A DNA stretch of 64,000 nt, from positions 1 to 64,000 of the forward strand of contig NZ_QOAZ01000012.1 of NCBI RefSeq assembly GCF_003574675.1. The letters run 5' to 3'. The position numbers and the translations under genes were made by a program. Shown in pieces: positions 45,848 to 54,260 of the stretch (the first letter of the stretch is position 1; the number at the start of each line of letters is the position of its first letter). The notes beneath the pieces are model-generated. The model did no database searches. It was not told the origin of the DNA and was given only the letters and a program-made list of their open reading frames with translations. This DNA comes from Azohydromonas sediminis (GTDB lineage Bacteria > Pseudomonadota > Gammaproteobacteria > Burkholderiales > Burkholderiaceae_C).

Positions 45848-47049
45848 GCCGTCGTCCTCGCGTCGGCGCCGGCACGCGGAAACGCCAGCCGCACGCGCGT
45901 GCCGCCGCCGGCGCGCTGCCCGATCTCGAGCTGGCCGCCGAGGCGGCGCGCGCGCTCACCCATGATCATCAGCCCGTGGTGCGTCGGCCCGGCCGCTGTG
46001 GCGTCGTCGGCCGCGCGCGGGCCGGTGCCGTCGTCCTCGACGACGATCTCGACGAGCCCGTCGCGCGCGTCGACCGACAGCCACGCGTGGCGCGCTTGGG
46101 CGTGCTGCGCGACGTTGGCCAGCGCCTCCTGCACGACGTGGAACGCCTGCGCCTCCTGTTCGGTGCTGAGCTCGAGCGCGCCGGCGCGGTTGGCGTAGGC
46201 GAGCGCGACGCCGGTGCGCGCCGGAAACTGCCGCGCGCAGTCGGCCAGCGCGTGCAGCAGGCCCTTCGGGTCGACCGGCGCGCGGTAGTGCGTGAGGATC
46301 TCGCGCAGGCTCGCGTGCGCCTGCGTGACGGCGCCGCGCACGTCGGCGACGTACTTCAGCGCCTGTGCGCGCTCGTCGCCCTCGATGGCCTGCTGCAGCA
46401 GCGGCAGGCGCATCTTCACGAAGGTCAGCGTCTGCGCGACCGAGTCGTGCACCTCGGCCGCCATCAGCTGGCGCTCGGCGAGCACGGTCGCGCGCAGGTG
46501 CTCGCGCTCGAGGCGCAGGTGGTCGAGCGCGAGGCCGAGCAGGTCGCCGACGGCGCGCAGCACCGTCTGCACGCCGTCGTCGGGACGCACCGCGGTCTCG
46601 AAGAACAGGTTGTAGACGCCGAGCATGCGGCCGCGGTGCGCGAGCGGCACCGCCAGCACGTGCGCGCACGCGCCGCCCGCCGCGCCGCTGGCGCGCACGC
46701 CGTGCAGCTTGCAGTCGCCGGCGGCTTCGCTCCACGCGAGCTGCTGGCCGTGGGTGGCCACGCCGCACACGCCGCAGTGGCGGTCGACGAGTGCCTCGGC
46801 CTGCGCGACCTCGGGCGCCAGACCGAGGTGACCGACCAGTCGCAGCCGCCGCGTCTCGTCGCAGAACACGCGCACCGCACCGGCCTGGGCGCCGGCCAGC
46901 GTGACGATCGGCAGCAGGAAGCGGTGCAGCAGCGCCTCGACGTCGTGGCCGGCGCCGAGGTCGGCCGTGATCTCGGCCAGCAGGCTGGCATCGGGCGGAC
47001 GCTGCGCATCGGCGCTGCCGCCGCTCGTGCGGTCTAAAGAGGAGATCAT
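45844..47049 (-). CDS. Soluble NarX-like histidine kinase with cysteine-rich GAF domain
   Basis: A 401-residue kinase without membrane segments or signal, so a cytoplasmic sensor. Residues about 25-175 form a GAF domain with four cysteines in a C-x2-C-x17-C-x14-C arrangement (C92, C95, C113, C128: RHCGVCG, GDCKLH, GACAH). The HisKA_3 dimerisation helix carries H201 (MAAEVHDSVAQTL), and the HATPase follows (VVQEALANVAQHA, VEDDGTG). The cysteines could bind a metal or Fe-S cluster or sense persulfide. ATG 47049 was chosen; ATG 47121 would add 24 residues and neither has a good ribosome site. Confidence 0.85.
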   Translation of the reverse strand: MISSLDRTSGGSADAQRPPDASLLAEITADLGAGHDVEALLHRFLLPIVTLAGAQAGAVRVFCDETRRLRLVGHLGLAPEVAQAEALVDRHCGVCGVATHGQQLAWSEAAGDCKLHGVRASGAAGGACAHVLAVPLAHRGRMLGVYNLFFETAVRPDDGVQTVLRAVGDLLGLALDHLRLEREHLRATVLAERQLMAAEVHDSVAQTLTFVKMRLPLLQQAIEGDERAQALKYVADVRGAVTQAHASLREILTHYRAPVDPKGLLHALADCARQFPARTGVALAYANRAGALELSTEQEAQAFHVVQEALANVAQHAQARHAWLSVDARDGLVEIVVEDDGTGPRAADDATAAGPTHHGLMIMGERARRLGGQLEIGQRAGGGTRVRLAFPRAGADARTTA

Positions 47050-47262
47050 CGAGGCTGGCGCGCCTGTGACTGGGGTGGCTGGGAATGGCGCATTGGAACC
47101 GGTCCGCGCCGGTTTTGCCATCGGGCGCGACCCGATACCCCCCGGCCTACCTCGGCCGCCACCTTCCCCCGCTGCTCGCGCGTCGACTCGCCGGTCGCGC
47201 GGCAGCCAGGCCGTGGCGCCGACGCGGCCGCTTGCGCGCTGGCCGTGACCGGCGGCGGTCAT

Positions 47263-47301
47263 CCCCCAGATGGGTTACACGCCATTACCCGTCCCGGCTA
47301 T
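47263..47301. promoter_or_regulatory. Two 23-bp-phased palindromic sites upstream of soeA
   Basis: Copies start at 47263 (CCCCC-AGAT-GGGTTA) and 47286 (TACCC-GTCC-CGGCTATA), exactly 23 bp apart, about 114-152 nt before soeA and 214 nt or more before the divergent kinase gene. A loose promoter could overlap them (TTACAC near 47275, TATAGA near 47299, 18 bp apart). The remaining 47050-47414 region shows no other structure. Confidence 0.65.
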
Positions 47302-47414
47302 AGACGCTGCAATGCCCCCTTTTGCCTAATGGCGACAGGAGACACCCCCGGCTGCCCCCCCGGCGGTCGGGGCCACGCATGCCGGCCCCGCGTCGGCCGC
47401 ATGAACGACAACGA

Positions 47415-50327
47415 ATGGCGCCGACCCCGCTGCACGACCCGACCGCGCCGCCGATTCCCGGCGCCAAGACCGAGACGCGCAACACCACGTGCTACATGTG
47501 CGCGTGCCGCTGCGGCATCCGCGTGCACCTGCGCGACAGGCCGAACGGCCCCGAGGTGCGCTACATCGAAGGCAACCCCGAGCACCCGCTGAACCAGGGC
47601 GTGATCTGCGCCAAGGGCAGCTCGGGGATCATGAAGCAGTACTCGCCGGCGCGCCTGACGCAGCCGCTGCTGCGCCGCCCGGGCACCGAGCGCGGCGCGG
47701 CGCAGTACGACGCGATCTCGTGGGAGCAGGCGTTCGCGCTGCTGACCGAGCGCCTCGCGAAGATCCGCGCGACCGACCCGAAGCAGTTCGCCCTGTTCAC
47801 CGGGCGCGACCAGATGCAGGCGCTCACGGGCCTGTTCGCGCGCCAGTTCGGCACGCCGAACTACGCCGCGCACGGCGGTTTCTGCTCGGTGAACATGGCC
47901 GCCGGGATGATCTACACGATCGGCGGCTCGTTCTGGGAGTTCGGCGGCCCCGACCTCGACCGCGCGAAGCTGTTCGTGATGATCGGCACCGCCGAGGACC
48001 ACCACAGCAACCCGCTGAAGATCGCGATCAGCAAGTTCAAGCGCGCGGGCGGGCGCTTCGTGTCGATCAACCCGGTGCGCACCGGTTACTCGGCGATCGC
48101 CGACGAGTGGGTGCCGATCAGGCCGGGCACCGACGGCGCGCTGCTGCTCGCGCTGATCCACGAGATCGTCGCGCTCGGCCTGTACGACCGCGACTTCATC
48201 GCGCGCTACACCAACGCCGGCCAGCTCGTGAACCAGGACGCGGCGAGCGACGCGTTCGGCATGATGCTGCGCAACCCCGACGGCGACGTCGTCAACCCGC
48301 TGCGCCCGCACAATTTCTACTGGTGGGACCGCCACACGGGCAAGCCGGTGGCCGACCACACCGAAGGCGCCGACCCGGCGCTGCTCGGCCGCTTCACGAT
48401 GCCCGACGGCACGCCCGCGGTGCCCGCCTTCCAGCTGCTCGTCGACCGCGTCAAGGACTGCACGCCCGAGTGGGCCGCCGGCATCACCGGCATCCCGGCG
48501 GCGACGATCCGGCGGCTGGCGCACGAGATCGGCATCACGGCGCGCGACCAGCGCATCGAGCTGCCGATCGCGTGGACCGACTGCTGGGGCCAGCGCCACA
48601 AGTCGGTGATCGGCCGGCCCGTCGCGTTCCACGCGATGCGCGGGCTGGCCGCGCACAGCAACGGCTTCCACACGATCCGCTCGCTCGCGATCCTGATGAG
48701 CCTGCTCGGCACGATCGACCGCCCGGGGGGCTTTCGCCACAAGGCGCCGTACCCGCGCGCCGTGCCGCCGAACGCACGACCGCCGAAGGGCCCGCAGGCC
48801 GTGCAGCCGAACAAGCCGCTCGACGGCGCGCCGCTGGGCTGGCCCGAGAGCCCCGACGACCTGTTCGTCGACGAGCGCGGCGAGCCGGTGCGCATCGACA
48901 AGGGCTTCAGCTGGGAGCACCCGCTGTCGGCGCACGGGCTGATGCACAACGTCATCACCAACGCCTGGCGCGGCGACCCGTACCCGATCGACACGCTGCT
49001 GATCTTCATGGCCAACATGGCGTGGAACTCGACGATGAACACGTCCGAGGTCCGCAAGATGCTGAACGACAAGCGGCCCGACGGCGAGTACAAGATCCCG
49101 TTCCTCGTCGTGTGCGACGCGTTCCAGTCGGAGATGACGGCGTTCGCCGACCTGATCCTGCCCGACACGACGTACCTCGAGCGGCACGACTGCATGTCGA
49201 TCCTCGACCGCCCGATCAGCGAGTTCGACGGTCCGGTCGACGCGGTGCGCGTCCCGGTGCTGCCGCCGCTGGGGCAGTGCAAGCCGTTCCAGGAGGTGCT
49301 CGTCGAGCTCGCGAGCCGGCTGAAGCTGCCGGCGTTCACGAACGCCGACGGCAGCCGCAAGTTCAAGGACTACCCCGACTTCATCGTCAACTACGAGACC
49401 GCGCCCGGCTCGGGCATCGGCTTCCTCGCCGGCTGGCGCGGCAAGGACGGCAGCCAGTCGATGCGCGGCGAGCCGAACCCGCGCCAGTGGGAGATGTACG
49501 CGCAGAACCACTGCGTCCATCACCACGTGCTGCCGCCCGAGGCGCAGTACATGCGCAACTGGAACCGCGACTACATGGCGTGGGCGCAGAAGAACGGCCT
49601 GCGGCGCGACAACGACCCGATCGTCATCCACCTGTACTCCGAGTTCCTGCACAGCTTCCGCCTCGCGGCGCAGGGCCGGCGCGCCGGCAAGCAGCCGCCC
49701 GCGCGGCTGCGCGAGCGCGTGGCGACCTACTTCGACGCGCTGCCGTTCTGGTACGAGCCTCTGGAGGCGAAGGCGACCGACCTCGCGCGCTACCCGCTCA
49801 ACGCCGTGACGCAGCGGCCGATGGCGATGTACCACTCGTGGGACTCGCAGAACGCCTGGCTGCGCCAGATCCACACCCACAACTACCTCTACGTCAATCC
49901 GGTCACGGCGCGCACCGCGGGGGTGGCCGACGGCGGCTGGATGTGGGTCGAGTCGCCCTGGGGCAAGGTGCGCTGCATGTGCCGCCACTCCGAGGCCGTC
50001 GAGCCCGGCACGGTGTGGACGTGGAACGCGATCGGCAAGTCGGCCGGCGCGTGGTCGCTGGCCGACGACGCCAACGAGTCGCGGCGCGGCTTCCTGCTCA
50101 ACCACCTGATCAGCGAGGAGCTGCCCGTCGCGCAGGGCGGCGCGGTGTCGAACTCGGACCCGATCACCGGCCAGGCCGCGTGGTACGACGTGCGCGTGCG
50201 CATCTACCCGGCGCAGCCCGACGAGCCGGCAACGACGTGGCCGCAGTTCGAGCCGATGCCGCGGCTGCCGGGCATGCCGATCGAGCCGCCGAAGGCGCGC
50301 GCGTGGATGGCGGGGGGCGAGAAGTGA
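47415..50327 (+). CDS. soeA: SoeA, molybdopterin subunit of cytoplasmic sulfite dehydrogenase
   Basis: A 970-residue molybdo-bis-PGD oxidoreductase. The N-terminal [4Fe-4S] motif is C26, C29, C33, C65 (TTCYMCACRCGIRV ... GVICAKGSS). Later blocks such as FCSVNMAAGM and GEYKIPFLVV are of the DMSO-reductase superfamily. No twin-arginine leader is present, so it faces the cytoplasm, as known for SoeABC, which oxidises sulfite to sulfate. It could in principle be a polysulfide/thiosulfate reductase-type enzyme; the dsr context favours Soe. ATG 47379 is an alternative start; neither has a clear ribosome site. Confidence 0.85.
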   Translation: MAPTPLHDPTAPPIPGAKTETRNTTCYMCACRCGIRVHLRDRPNGPEVRYIEGNPEHPLNQGVICAKGSSGIMKQYSPARLTQPLLRRPGTERGAAQYDAISWEQAFALLTERLAKIRATDPKQFALFTGRDQMQALTGLFARQFGTPNYAAHGGFCSVNMAAGMIYTIGGSFWEFGGPDLDRAKLFVMIGTAEDHHSNPLKIAISKFKRAGGRFVSINPVRTGYSAIADEWVPIRPGTDGALLLALIHEIVALGLYDRDFIARYTNAGQLVNQDAASDAFGMMLRNPDGDVVNPLRPHNFYWWDRHTGKPVADHTEGADPALLGRFTMPDGTPAVPAFQLLVDRVKDCTPEWAAGITGIPAATIRRLAHEIGITARDQRIELPIAWTDCWGQRHKSVIGRPVAFHAMRGLAAHSNGFHTIRSLAILMSLLGTIDRPGGFRHKAPYPRAVPPNARPPKGPQAVQPNKPLDGAPLGWPESPDDLFVDERGEPVRIDKGFSWEHPLSAHGLMHNVITNAWRGDPYPIDTLLIFMANMAWNSTMNTSEVRKMLNDKRPDGEYKIPFLVVCDAFQSEMTAFADLILPDTTYLERHDCMSILDRPISEFDGPVDAVRVPVLPPLGQCKPFQEVLVELASRLKLPAFTNADGSRKFKDYPDFIVNYETAPGSGIGFLAGWRGKDGSQSMRGEPNPRQWEMYAQNHCVHHHVLPPEAQYMRNWNRDYMAWAQKNGLRRDNDPIVIHLYSEFLHSFRLAAQGRRAGKQPPARLRERVATYFDALPFWYEPLEAKATDLARYPLNAVTQRPMAMYHSWDSQNAWLRQIHTHNYLYVNPVTARTAGVADGGWMWVESPWGKVRCMCRHSEAVEPGTVWTWNAIGKSAGAWSLADDANESRRGFLLNHLISEELPVAQGGAVSNSDPITGQAAWYDVRVRIYPAQPDEPATTWPQFEPMPRLPGMPIEPPKARAWMAGGEK

Positions 50328-50332
50328 CGCAG

Positions 50333-50349
50333 CTCCTGTCTCAGGAGGG
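50333..50349 (+). promoter_or_regulatory. Hairpin masking the soeB ribosome-binding site
   Basis: A perfect 6-bp stem CTCCTG-TCT-CAGGAG at 50333-50347 contains the AGGAG of the strong soeB ribosome site AGGAGGG. It lies five bases after the soeA stop and about eight before the GTG of soeB. A ribosome terminating on soeA would open it, giving translational coupling. Confidence 0.55.
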
Positions 50350-50355
50350 CAAGCT

Positions 50356-51081
50356 GTGACCCAGCTTGCGTTGGTGATCGACCTCAACGTCTGCGTCGGC
50401 TGCCACGCCTGCGTGACGAGCTGCAAGCAGTGGAACACGTCAGGCGCGGCCGGCCCGCTCGTTGACCTCGACCCCTACGGCGCCGACCCGAGCGGCACCT
50501 TCTTCAACCGCGTGATGACGTTCGAGGTCGGCGAATACCCGAACACGCAGACGGTGCACTTCCCGAAGAGCTGCCTGCACTGCGAGGATCCGCCGTGCGT
50601 GCCGGTGTGCCCGACCGGCGCGAGCTACAAGCGCGCCGAGGACGGCATCGTGCTCGTCGACTACGACAAGTGCATCGGCTGCAAGTACTGCAGCTGGGCC
50701 TGCCCCTACGGCGCGCGCGAGCTCGACGAGCAGCGCAAGGTGATGACCAAGTGCACGCTGTGCGTCGACCGCGTCACCGACACGACGCTGCCGCTGGCCG
50801 AGCGCAAGCCGGCATGCGTGCTCGCGTGCCCCCCGGGGGCGCGCCTCTTCGGCGACATCCACGACCCGGCCTCCGACGCGGCCAAGGCGATCGCCGAGCG
50901 CGGCGGCTACGCGCTGATGCCCGAATGGGGCACGAAGCCGGCCAACCACTACCTGCCACGCCGGCGCACCGAGATCACGATCCACCCCGAGAACCTGCAG
51001 CGCGTCGACAATCCGCTGCAGGTCGACGGCCTGCAGCCGGCGTCGCCCGCCGGCCCCGGCCGCGAAGACTTCGCCACCTGA
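50356..51081 (+). CDS. soeB: SoeB, four-cluster iron-sulfur subunit
   Basis: A 241-residue ferredoxin-like electron-transfer subunit. Four cysteine groups for [4Fe-4S] clusters are visible: CVGCHACVTSC, CLHCEDPPCVPVCPTGA, CIGCKYCSWACPYGA and CTLCVDR with CVLACPPGA. It connects SoeA to the membrane anchor. There is no signal peptide. The start is GTG 50356 with a strong but hairpin-masked AGGAGG upstream. It ends one base before soeC. Confidence 0.92.
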   Translation: MTQLALVIDLNVCVGCHACVTSCKQWNTSGAAGPLVDLDPYGADPSGTFFNRVMTFEVGEYPNTQTVHFPKSCLHCEDPPCVPVCPTGASYKRAEDGIVLVDYDKCIGCKYCSWACPYGARELDEQRKVMTKCTLCVDRVTDTTLPLAERKPACVLACPPGARLFGDIHDPASDAAKAIAERGGYALMPEWGTKPANHYLPRRRTEITIHPENLQRVDNPLQVDGLQPASPAGPGREDFAT

Positions 51082-51082
51082 C

Positions 51083-52015
51083 ATGCAACCGGCGTTTTCC
51101 GTCATCTTCCTGACGACGCTGATCGGCGCGGCGCAGGGCCTGTTCCTCGCGCTGTTCGCCGCCGAGCTCGCCGGCTTCGGCACGGGCGACGGGCAGGCGC
51201 GCTTCCTCGCGTTCGGCGGCGTCGTGGCCGTCGTGCTGACCGGGCTGGGCCTCGCCGCGTCGTTCTTCCACCTCGGCCGGCCCGAGCGCGCGTGGCGCGC
51301 CGCGGCGATGTGGCGCACGTCGTGGTTGTCGCGCGAAGTCATCGTGCTGCCGGCCTTCGGCGGCCTCGCGCTCGCGTGGGCGGCGGCGCACGCGCTCGGC
51401 CTGCCGGCCACGCGCGCGCTCGGCGCTGCTGCGGCGCTCGCGGCGCTGGCACTGTTCGTCTGCACCGCGATGATCTACGCGTCGGTGCGCTTCATCCAGG
51501 AGTGGGCGAGTGCGCTGACCGTCGTCAACTACCTCGTGCTCGGCTGCGCATCGGGGCTCACGCTGGCATCGGCGCTGGCGGCGGCGCAAGCGCCGGCACT
51601 GGCGCGGCCGTTCGCGCTCGCGGCACTGGCGCTGACGCTCGCGGGGCTCGTCACGCGCGGCGCGTCGCTGGTGCGCAACGCGCGGCTGAAGCCGAAGTCG
51701 ACGCTGCAGACCGCGATCGGCGTCAAACACCCGCGCGTCGTGCAGCGCTCGATGGGCTTCATGGGCGGCTCGTTCAACACCCGCGAGTTCTTTCACGGCC
51801 GGACCCCCGCCGTGCTGGCCAACGTCAAGTGGGCCTTCGTCGCGCTGGCGTTCGTGCTGCCGCTGGCGCTGCTGGCACTCGGCCTGGGCAGCGCGTCGGC
51901 GACGTGGTTCGCGCTCGCGTTCGCGGTGCAGTACGTGGGCCTGCTGGCCGAGCGCTGGTTCTTCTTCGCGCAGGCCAACCACCCGCAGAACCTGTACTAC
52001 CAGGTGGTCGGCTGA
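51083..52015 (+). CDS. soeC: SoeC, DmsC-like membrane anchor
   Basis: A 310-residue membrane protein with about eight helices. SFFHLGRPERAWRAAAMWRTSWLSREV is a DmsC/anchor signature near residue 60, and the C-terminal AERWFFFAQANHPQNLYYQVVG is also typical. It would pass electrons from sulfite, via SoeB, to quinone. Start two bases after soeB; stop directly followed by the TauE-type gene. Confidence 0.9.
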   Translation: MQPAFSVIFLTTLIGAAQGLFLALFAAELAGFGTGDGQARFLAFGGVVAVVLTGLGLAASFFHLGRPERAWRAAAMWRTSWLSREVIVLPAFGGLALAWAAAHALGLPATRALGAAAALAALALFVCTAMIYASVRFIQEWASALTVVNYLVLGCASGLTLASALAAAQAPALARPFALAALALTLAGLVTRGASLVRNARLKPKSTLQTAIGVKHPRVVQRSMGFMGGSFNTREFFHGRTPAVLANVKWAFVALAFVLPLALLALGLGSASATWFALAFAVQYVGLLAERWFFFAQANHPQNLYYQVVG

Positions 52016-52969
52016 ATGCGTGACCTGCGCTGCGCCGTCGCCCCGCTGCGGCCCGTGTTCGCCGCGGCCGTGCTCGCCGCCGCCGCGCTGCCGGCGCATG
52101 CGGCCTCCGCGGCAGCGCCGGGGACTCCGTGGTGGGTCTGGCCGCTGGCGCTGTTCGTCGCGTGCTTTCTGATGGGCATCGTCGCAGTGCCGGCGGGCAT
52201 CGGCGGCGGCACGCTGTTCGTGCCGATCGTCGGCGGCTTCTTCCCGTTCCACCTCGACTTCGTGCGCGGCGCCGGGCTGCTCGTCGCGCTGGCCAGCGCG
52301 CTGGCGGCGGCGCCGACGCTGATGCGCAGCGGACTGGCGAGCGTGCGCCTGGCACTGCCGCTGGCGCTGCTCGCGTCGGCGAGCTCGATCGCGGGCGCGC
52401 TGCTCGGGCTGGCGCTGCCGGTGGCGGTGGTGCAGACGGCGCTGGGCGTCATCGTGCTGGGCATCGTCGCGCTGATGTTCCTGGCCAAGAAGAGCGAGTT
52501 CCCGCACGTGGAGCGGCCCGACGCGCTCGGCCGTGCGCTGCAGCTGCACGGTGTCTTCACCGACGGCGCCACCGGGCGGCGCGTCGAGTGGCAGGTGCAC
52601 CGCACGCCGCTGGGGCTGGTCGTGTTCCTCGGCATCGGCGTGCTCGCCGGCATGTTCGGCATCGGCGCCGGCTGGGCCAACGTGCCGGCGCTGAACCTGC
52701 TGATGGGCGCGCCGCTGAAGGTCTCGGCCGGCACGTCGGGGCTGGTGCTGTCGCTCGTCGACTCGTCGGCGGCGTGGGTCTACGTCAACAAGGGCGCGGT
52801 GTTGCCGATGATCGCGGTGCCGTCGGTGGTCGGCATGATGCTCGGCGCCAAGATCGGCGCGCGGCTGCTGACGGTGCTCAAGGCGTCGGTGATCCGCAAG
52901 ATGGTGATCGCGCTGCTGCTGTTCGCCGGCGTGCGCGCGCTGCTCAAGGGACTGGGGGTGTGGCCGTGA
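52016..52969 (+). CDS. TauE/SafE-family sulfite/sulfonate exporter-like protein
   Basis: A 317-residue membrane protein with about eight helices and the family glycine motifs GIGGGTLFVPI (about residue 62) and FGIGAGWANVP (about 216). Related carriers export sulfite or sulfoacetate. The start abuts the soeC stop, so it is in the soe operon; efflux of excess sulfite or uptake of a sulfur species is a reasonable inference. A long N-terminus may act as an uncleaved signal anchor. Confidence 0.85.
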   Translation: MRDLRCAVAPLRPVFAAAVLAAAALPAHAASAAAPGTPWWVWPLALFVACFLMGIVAVPAGIGGGTLFVPIVGGFFPFHLDFVRGAGLLVALASALAAAPTLMRSGLASVRLALPLALLASASSIAGALLGLALPVAVVQTALGVIVLGIVALMFLAKKSEFPHVERPDALGRALQLHGVFTDGATGRRVEWQVHRTPLGLVVFLGIGVLAGMFGIGAGWANVPALNLLMGAPLKVSAGTSGLVLSLVDSSAAWVYVNKGAVLPMIAVPSVVGMMLGAKIGARLLTVLKASVIRKMVIALLLFAGVRALLKGLGVWP

Positions 52970-53388
52970 GTGCCGCGTCGCCGGGCAGCGGGCAGCCGCC
53001 CGAGCAGGTCCTGTACGCGCGGCTGCTCGACGCGGGCACGCGCATCGGGCTGGCCGTGCTCGTCGCCGCGTTCGTCGCCTATGCGTTCGGGTTCGTCACG
53101 CCGCACGTGCCGCTCGAACGCCTGCCCGAGGTCTGGACGCTGCCGGTGTCGCAGTTCCTCGAGGCCACGGGGCTGCCCGCCGGCTGGCAGTGGGTGCGCT
53201 TCGCGCACCGCGGCGACGTCGCGAACCTGGTCGGCATCGCGGTGCTGGCCGGCTGCTCGCTGTTGGCGCTCATTGCGCTGGTGGGGCTGTACCTGCGCCG
53301 TGGCGAGCGGCTGTACGCCGCGATCTGCGCGGCCGAAATCGCCGTCGTCGTGCTCGCCGCCTCCGGCGTGCTGACGGCCGGGCACTGA
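52966..53388 (+). CDS. Small three-helix membrane protein coupled to the TauE-type gene
   Basis: A 140-residue protein with three hydrophobic segments (about 28-50, 82-105, 115-137). The GTG start at 52966 overlaps the TauE-type stop (GTGA), so it is made in fixed ratio with that protein. In other bacteria TauE/SafE transporters are often followed by DUF1634 proteins of this size; this identification is tentative. No catalytic residues are seen. Confidence 0.6.
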   Translation: MSAASPGSGQPPEQVLYARLLDAGTRIGLAVLVAAFVAYAFGFVTPHVPLERLPEVWTLPVSQFLEATGLPAGWQWVRFAHRGDVANLVGIAVLAGCSLLALIALVGLYLRRGERLYAAICAAEIAVVVLAASGVLTAGH

Positions 53389-53408
53389 CGCGCCGCGGAG
53401 GGCACGCG

Positions 53409-54260
53409 ATGGGCCACGTCTTCGAGCGCCTGCTGCTGGCGACCGAGCACACCGAGTTCGACGTCGGTGCCGAGCGCATCGCGCTGCAGCTCGCGGCGCG
53501 CTGCGGCGTGCCGCTGGCCGCGGTGCTGCCGGTGGTCAGCAACGCCGAGTACGAGCTGGTGGCCCCCGAACTCGCCGAGCGCGCCGACGCCGAAGCGGCG
53601 GCCAAGTGCCGCGACCTCGAGGCGGCCGCGCGCGCCGCCGGGGTCGAGATCGCGCTGCGCGTGCGCCGCGGGCTCGAGCCGTCGCTCGAGATCGTAGAGG
53701 AGGCGCGCGAACTCGGCAGCGACCTCATCGTCGCGCGCCGGCGCGGCCGCCGCGGCTTCCTCGCGAACCTGCTGCTCGGCAGCATGGTCGGCGAAGTCGT
53801 GGCGCACGCGCCCTGCAGCGTGCTGCTCGTGCCGCGTGCGGCGGCGATGTGGTCGCGGCGCGTGCTGGTGGCGCTGGATCCCGGCGCGCCCGGCGCGCTG
53901 CGGCAGACGCTGACCGACATCGCGGTCGGGCTCGCGCAGGAGTGCGCGCTGCCGCTGCACGTGACCTGCGTCGTCGACGGCGGCGCGACGGCGCAGCACA
54001 CCGCCGCCGCCGAAGTCGTCGCGCACGCGCGTGCGCAGGCGCAGGCGCGCGGCGTCGACGCCGACGGCGCCGTGCGCAGCGGCCGGCCCTACGAGCAGAT
54101 CGTCGCCGCGGCCGACGCCACCGGCGCCGACCTCGTCGTCGTCGGCCGCCACGGCGGCGCGGTGGCGACCCGCGCATGGCTCGGCGGCACGGCGCAGAAA
54201 GTCATCGGGCTGGCCGAGCGGCCGGTGCTGGTGGGAGTCCCGAAGGAAACGCAGGCATGA
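53409..54260 (+). CDS. Tandem universal stress protein (UspA family)
   Basis: A 283-residue protein made of two UspA domains. The first covers about residues 1-145, the second about 150-283 (RRVLVALDPGAPG to ERPVLVGVP). The ATP-binding G-x2-G-x9-G-(S/T) signature is recognisable as GRHGGAVATRAWLGGTAQ in the second domain. The stop overlaps the AhpD/Rieske fusion start (ATGA). Function is stress-related and not specific. Confidence 0.85.
   Translation: MGHVFERLLLATEHTEFDVGAERIALQLAARCGVPLAAVLPVVSNAEYELVAPELAERADAEAAAKCRDLEAAARAAGVEIALRVRRGLEPSLEIVEEARELGSDLIVARRRGRRGFLANLLLGSMVGEVVAHAPCSVLLVPRAAAMWSRRVLVALDPGAPGALRQTLTDIAVGLAQECALPLHVTCVVDGGATAQHTAAAEVVAHARAQAQARGVDADGAVRSGRPYEQIVAAADATGADLVVVGRHGGAVATRAWLGGTAQKVIGLAERPVLVGVPKETQA

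Noticed and set aside
47245-47592. Leader peptide or small gene upstream of and overlapping soeA
   Set aside because: The frame is Arg/Thr/Ala-rich and overlaps the soeA N-terminus out of frame; the AGGAGA near 47337 has no start codon at a useful distance.
47298-50438. A 1046-codon open frame on the minus strand opposite soeA
   Set aside because: Same type of shadow; the plus strand encodes a clear molybdoenzyme.
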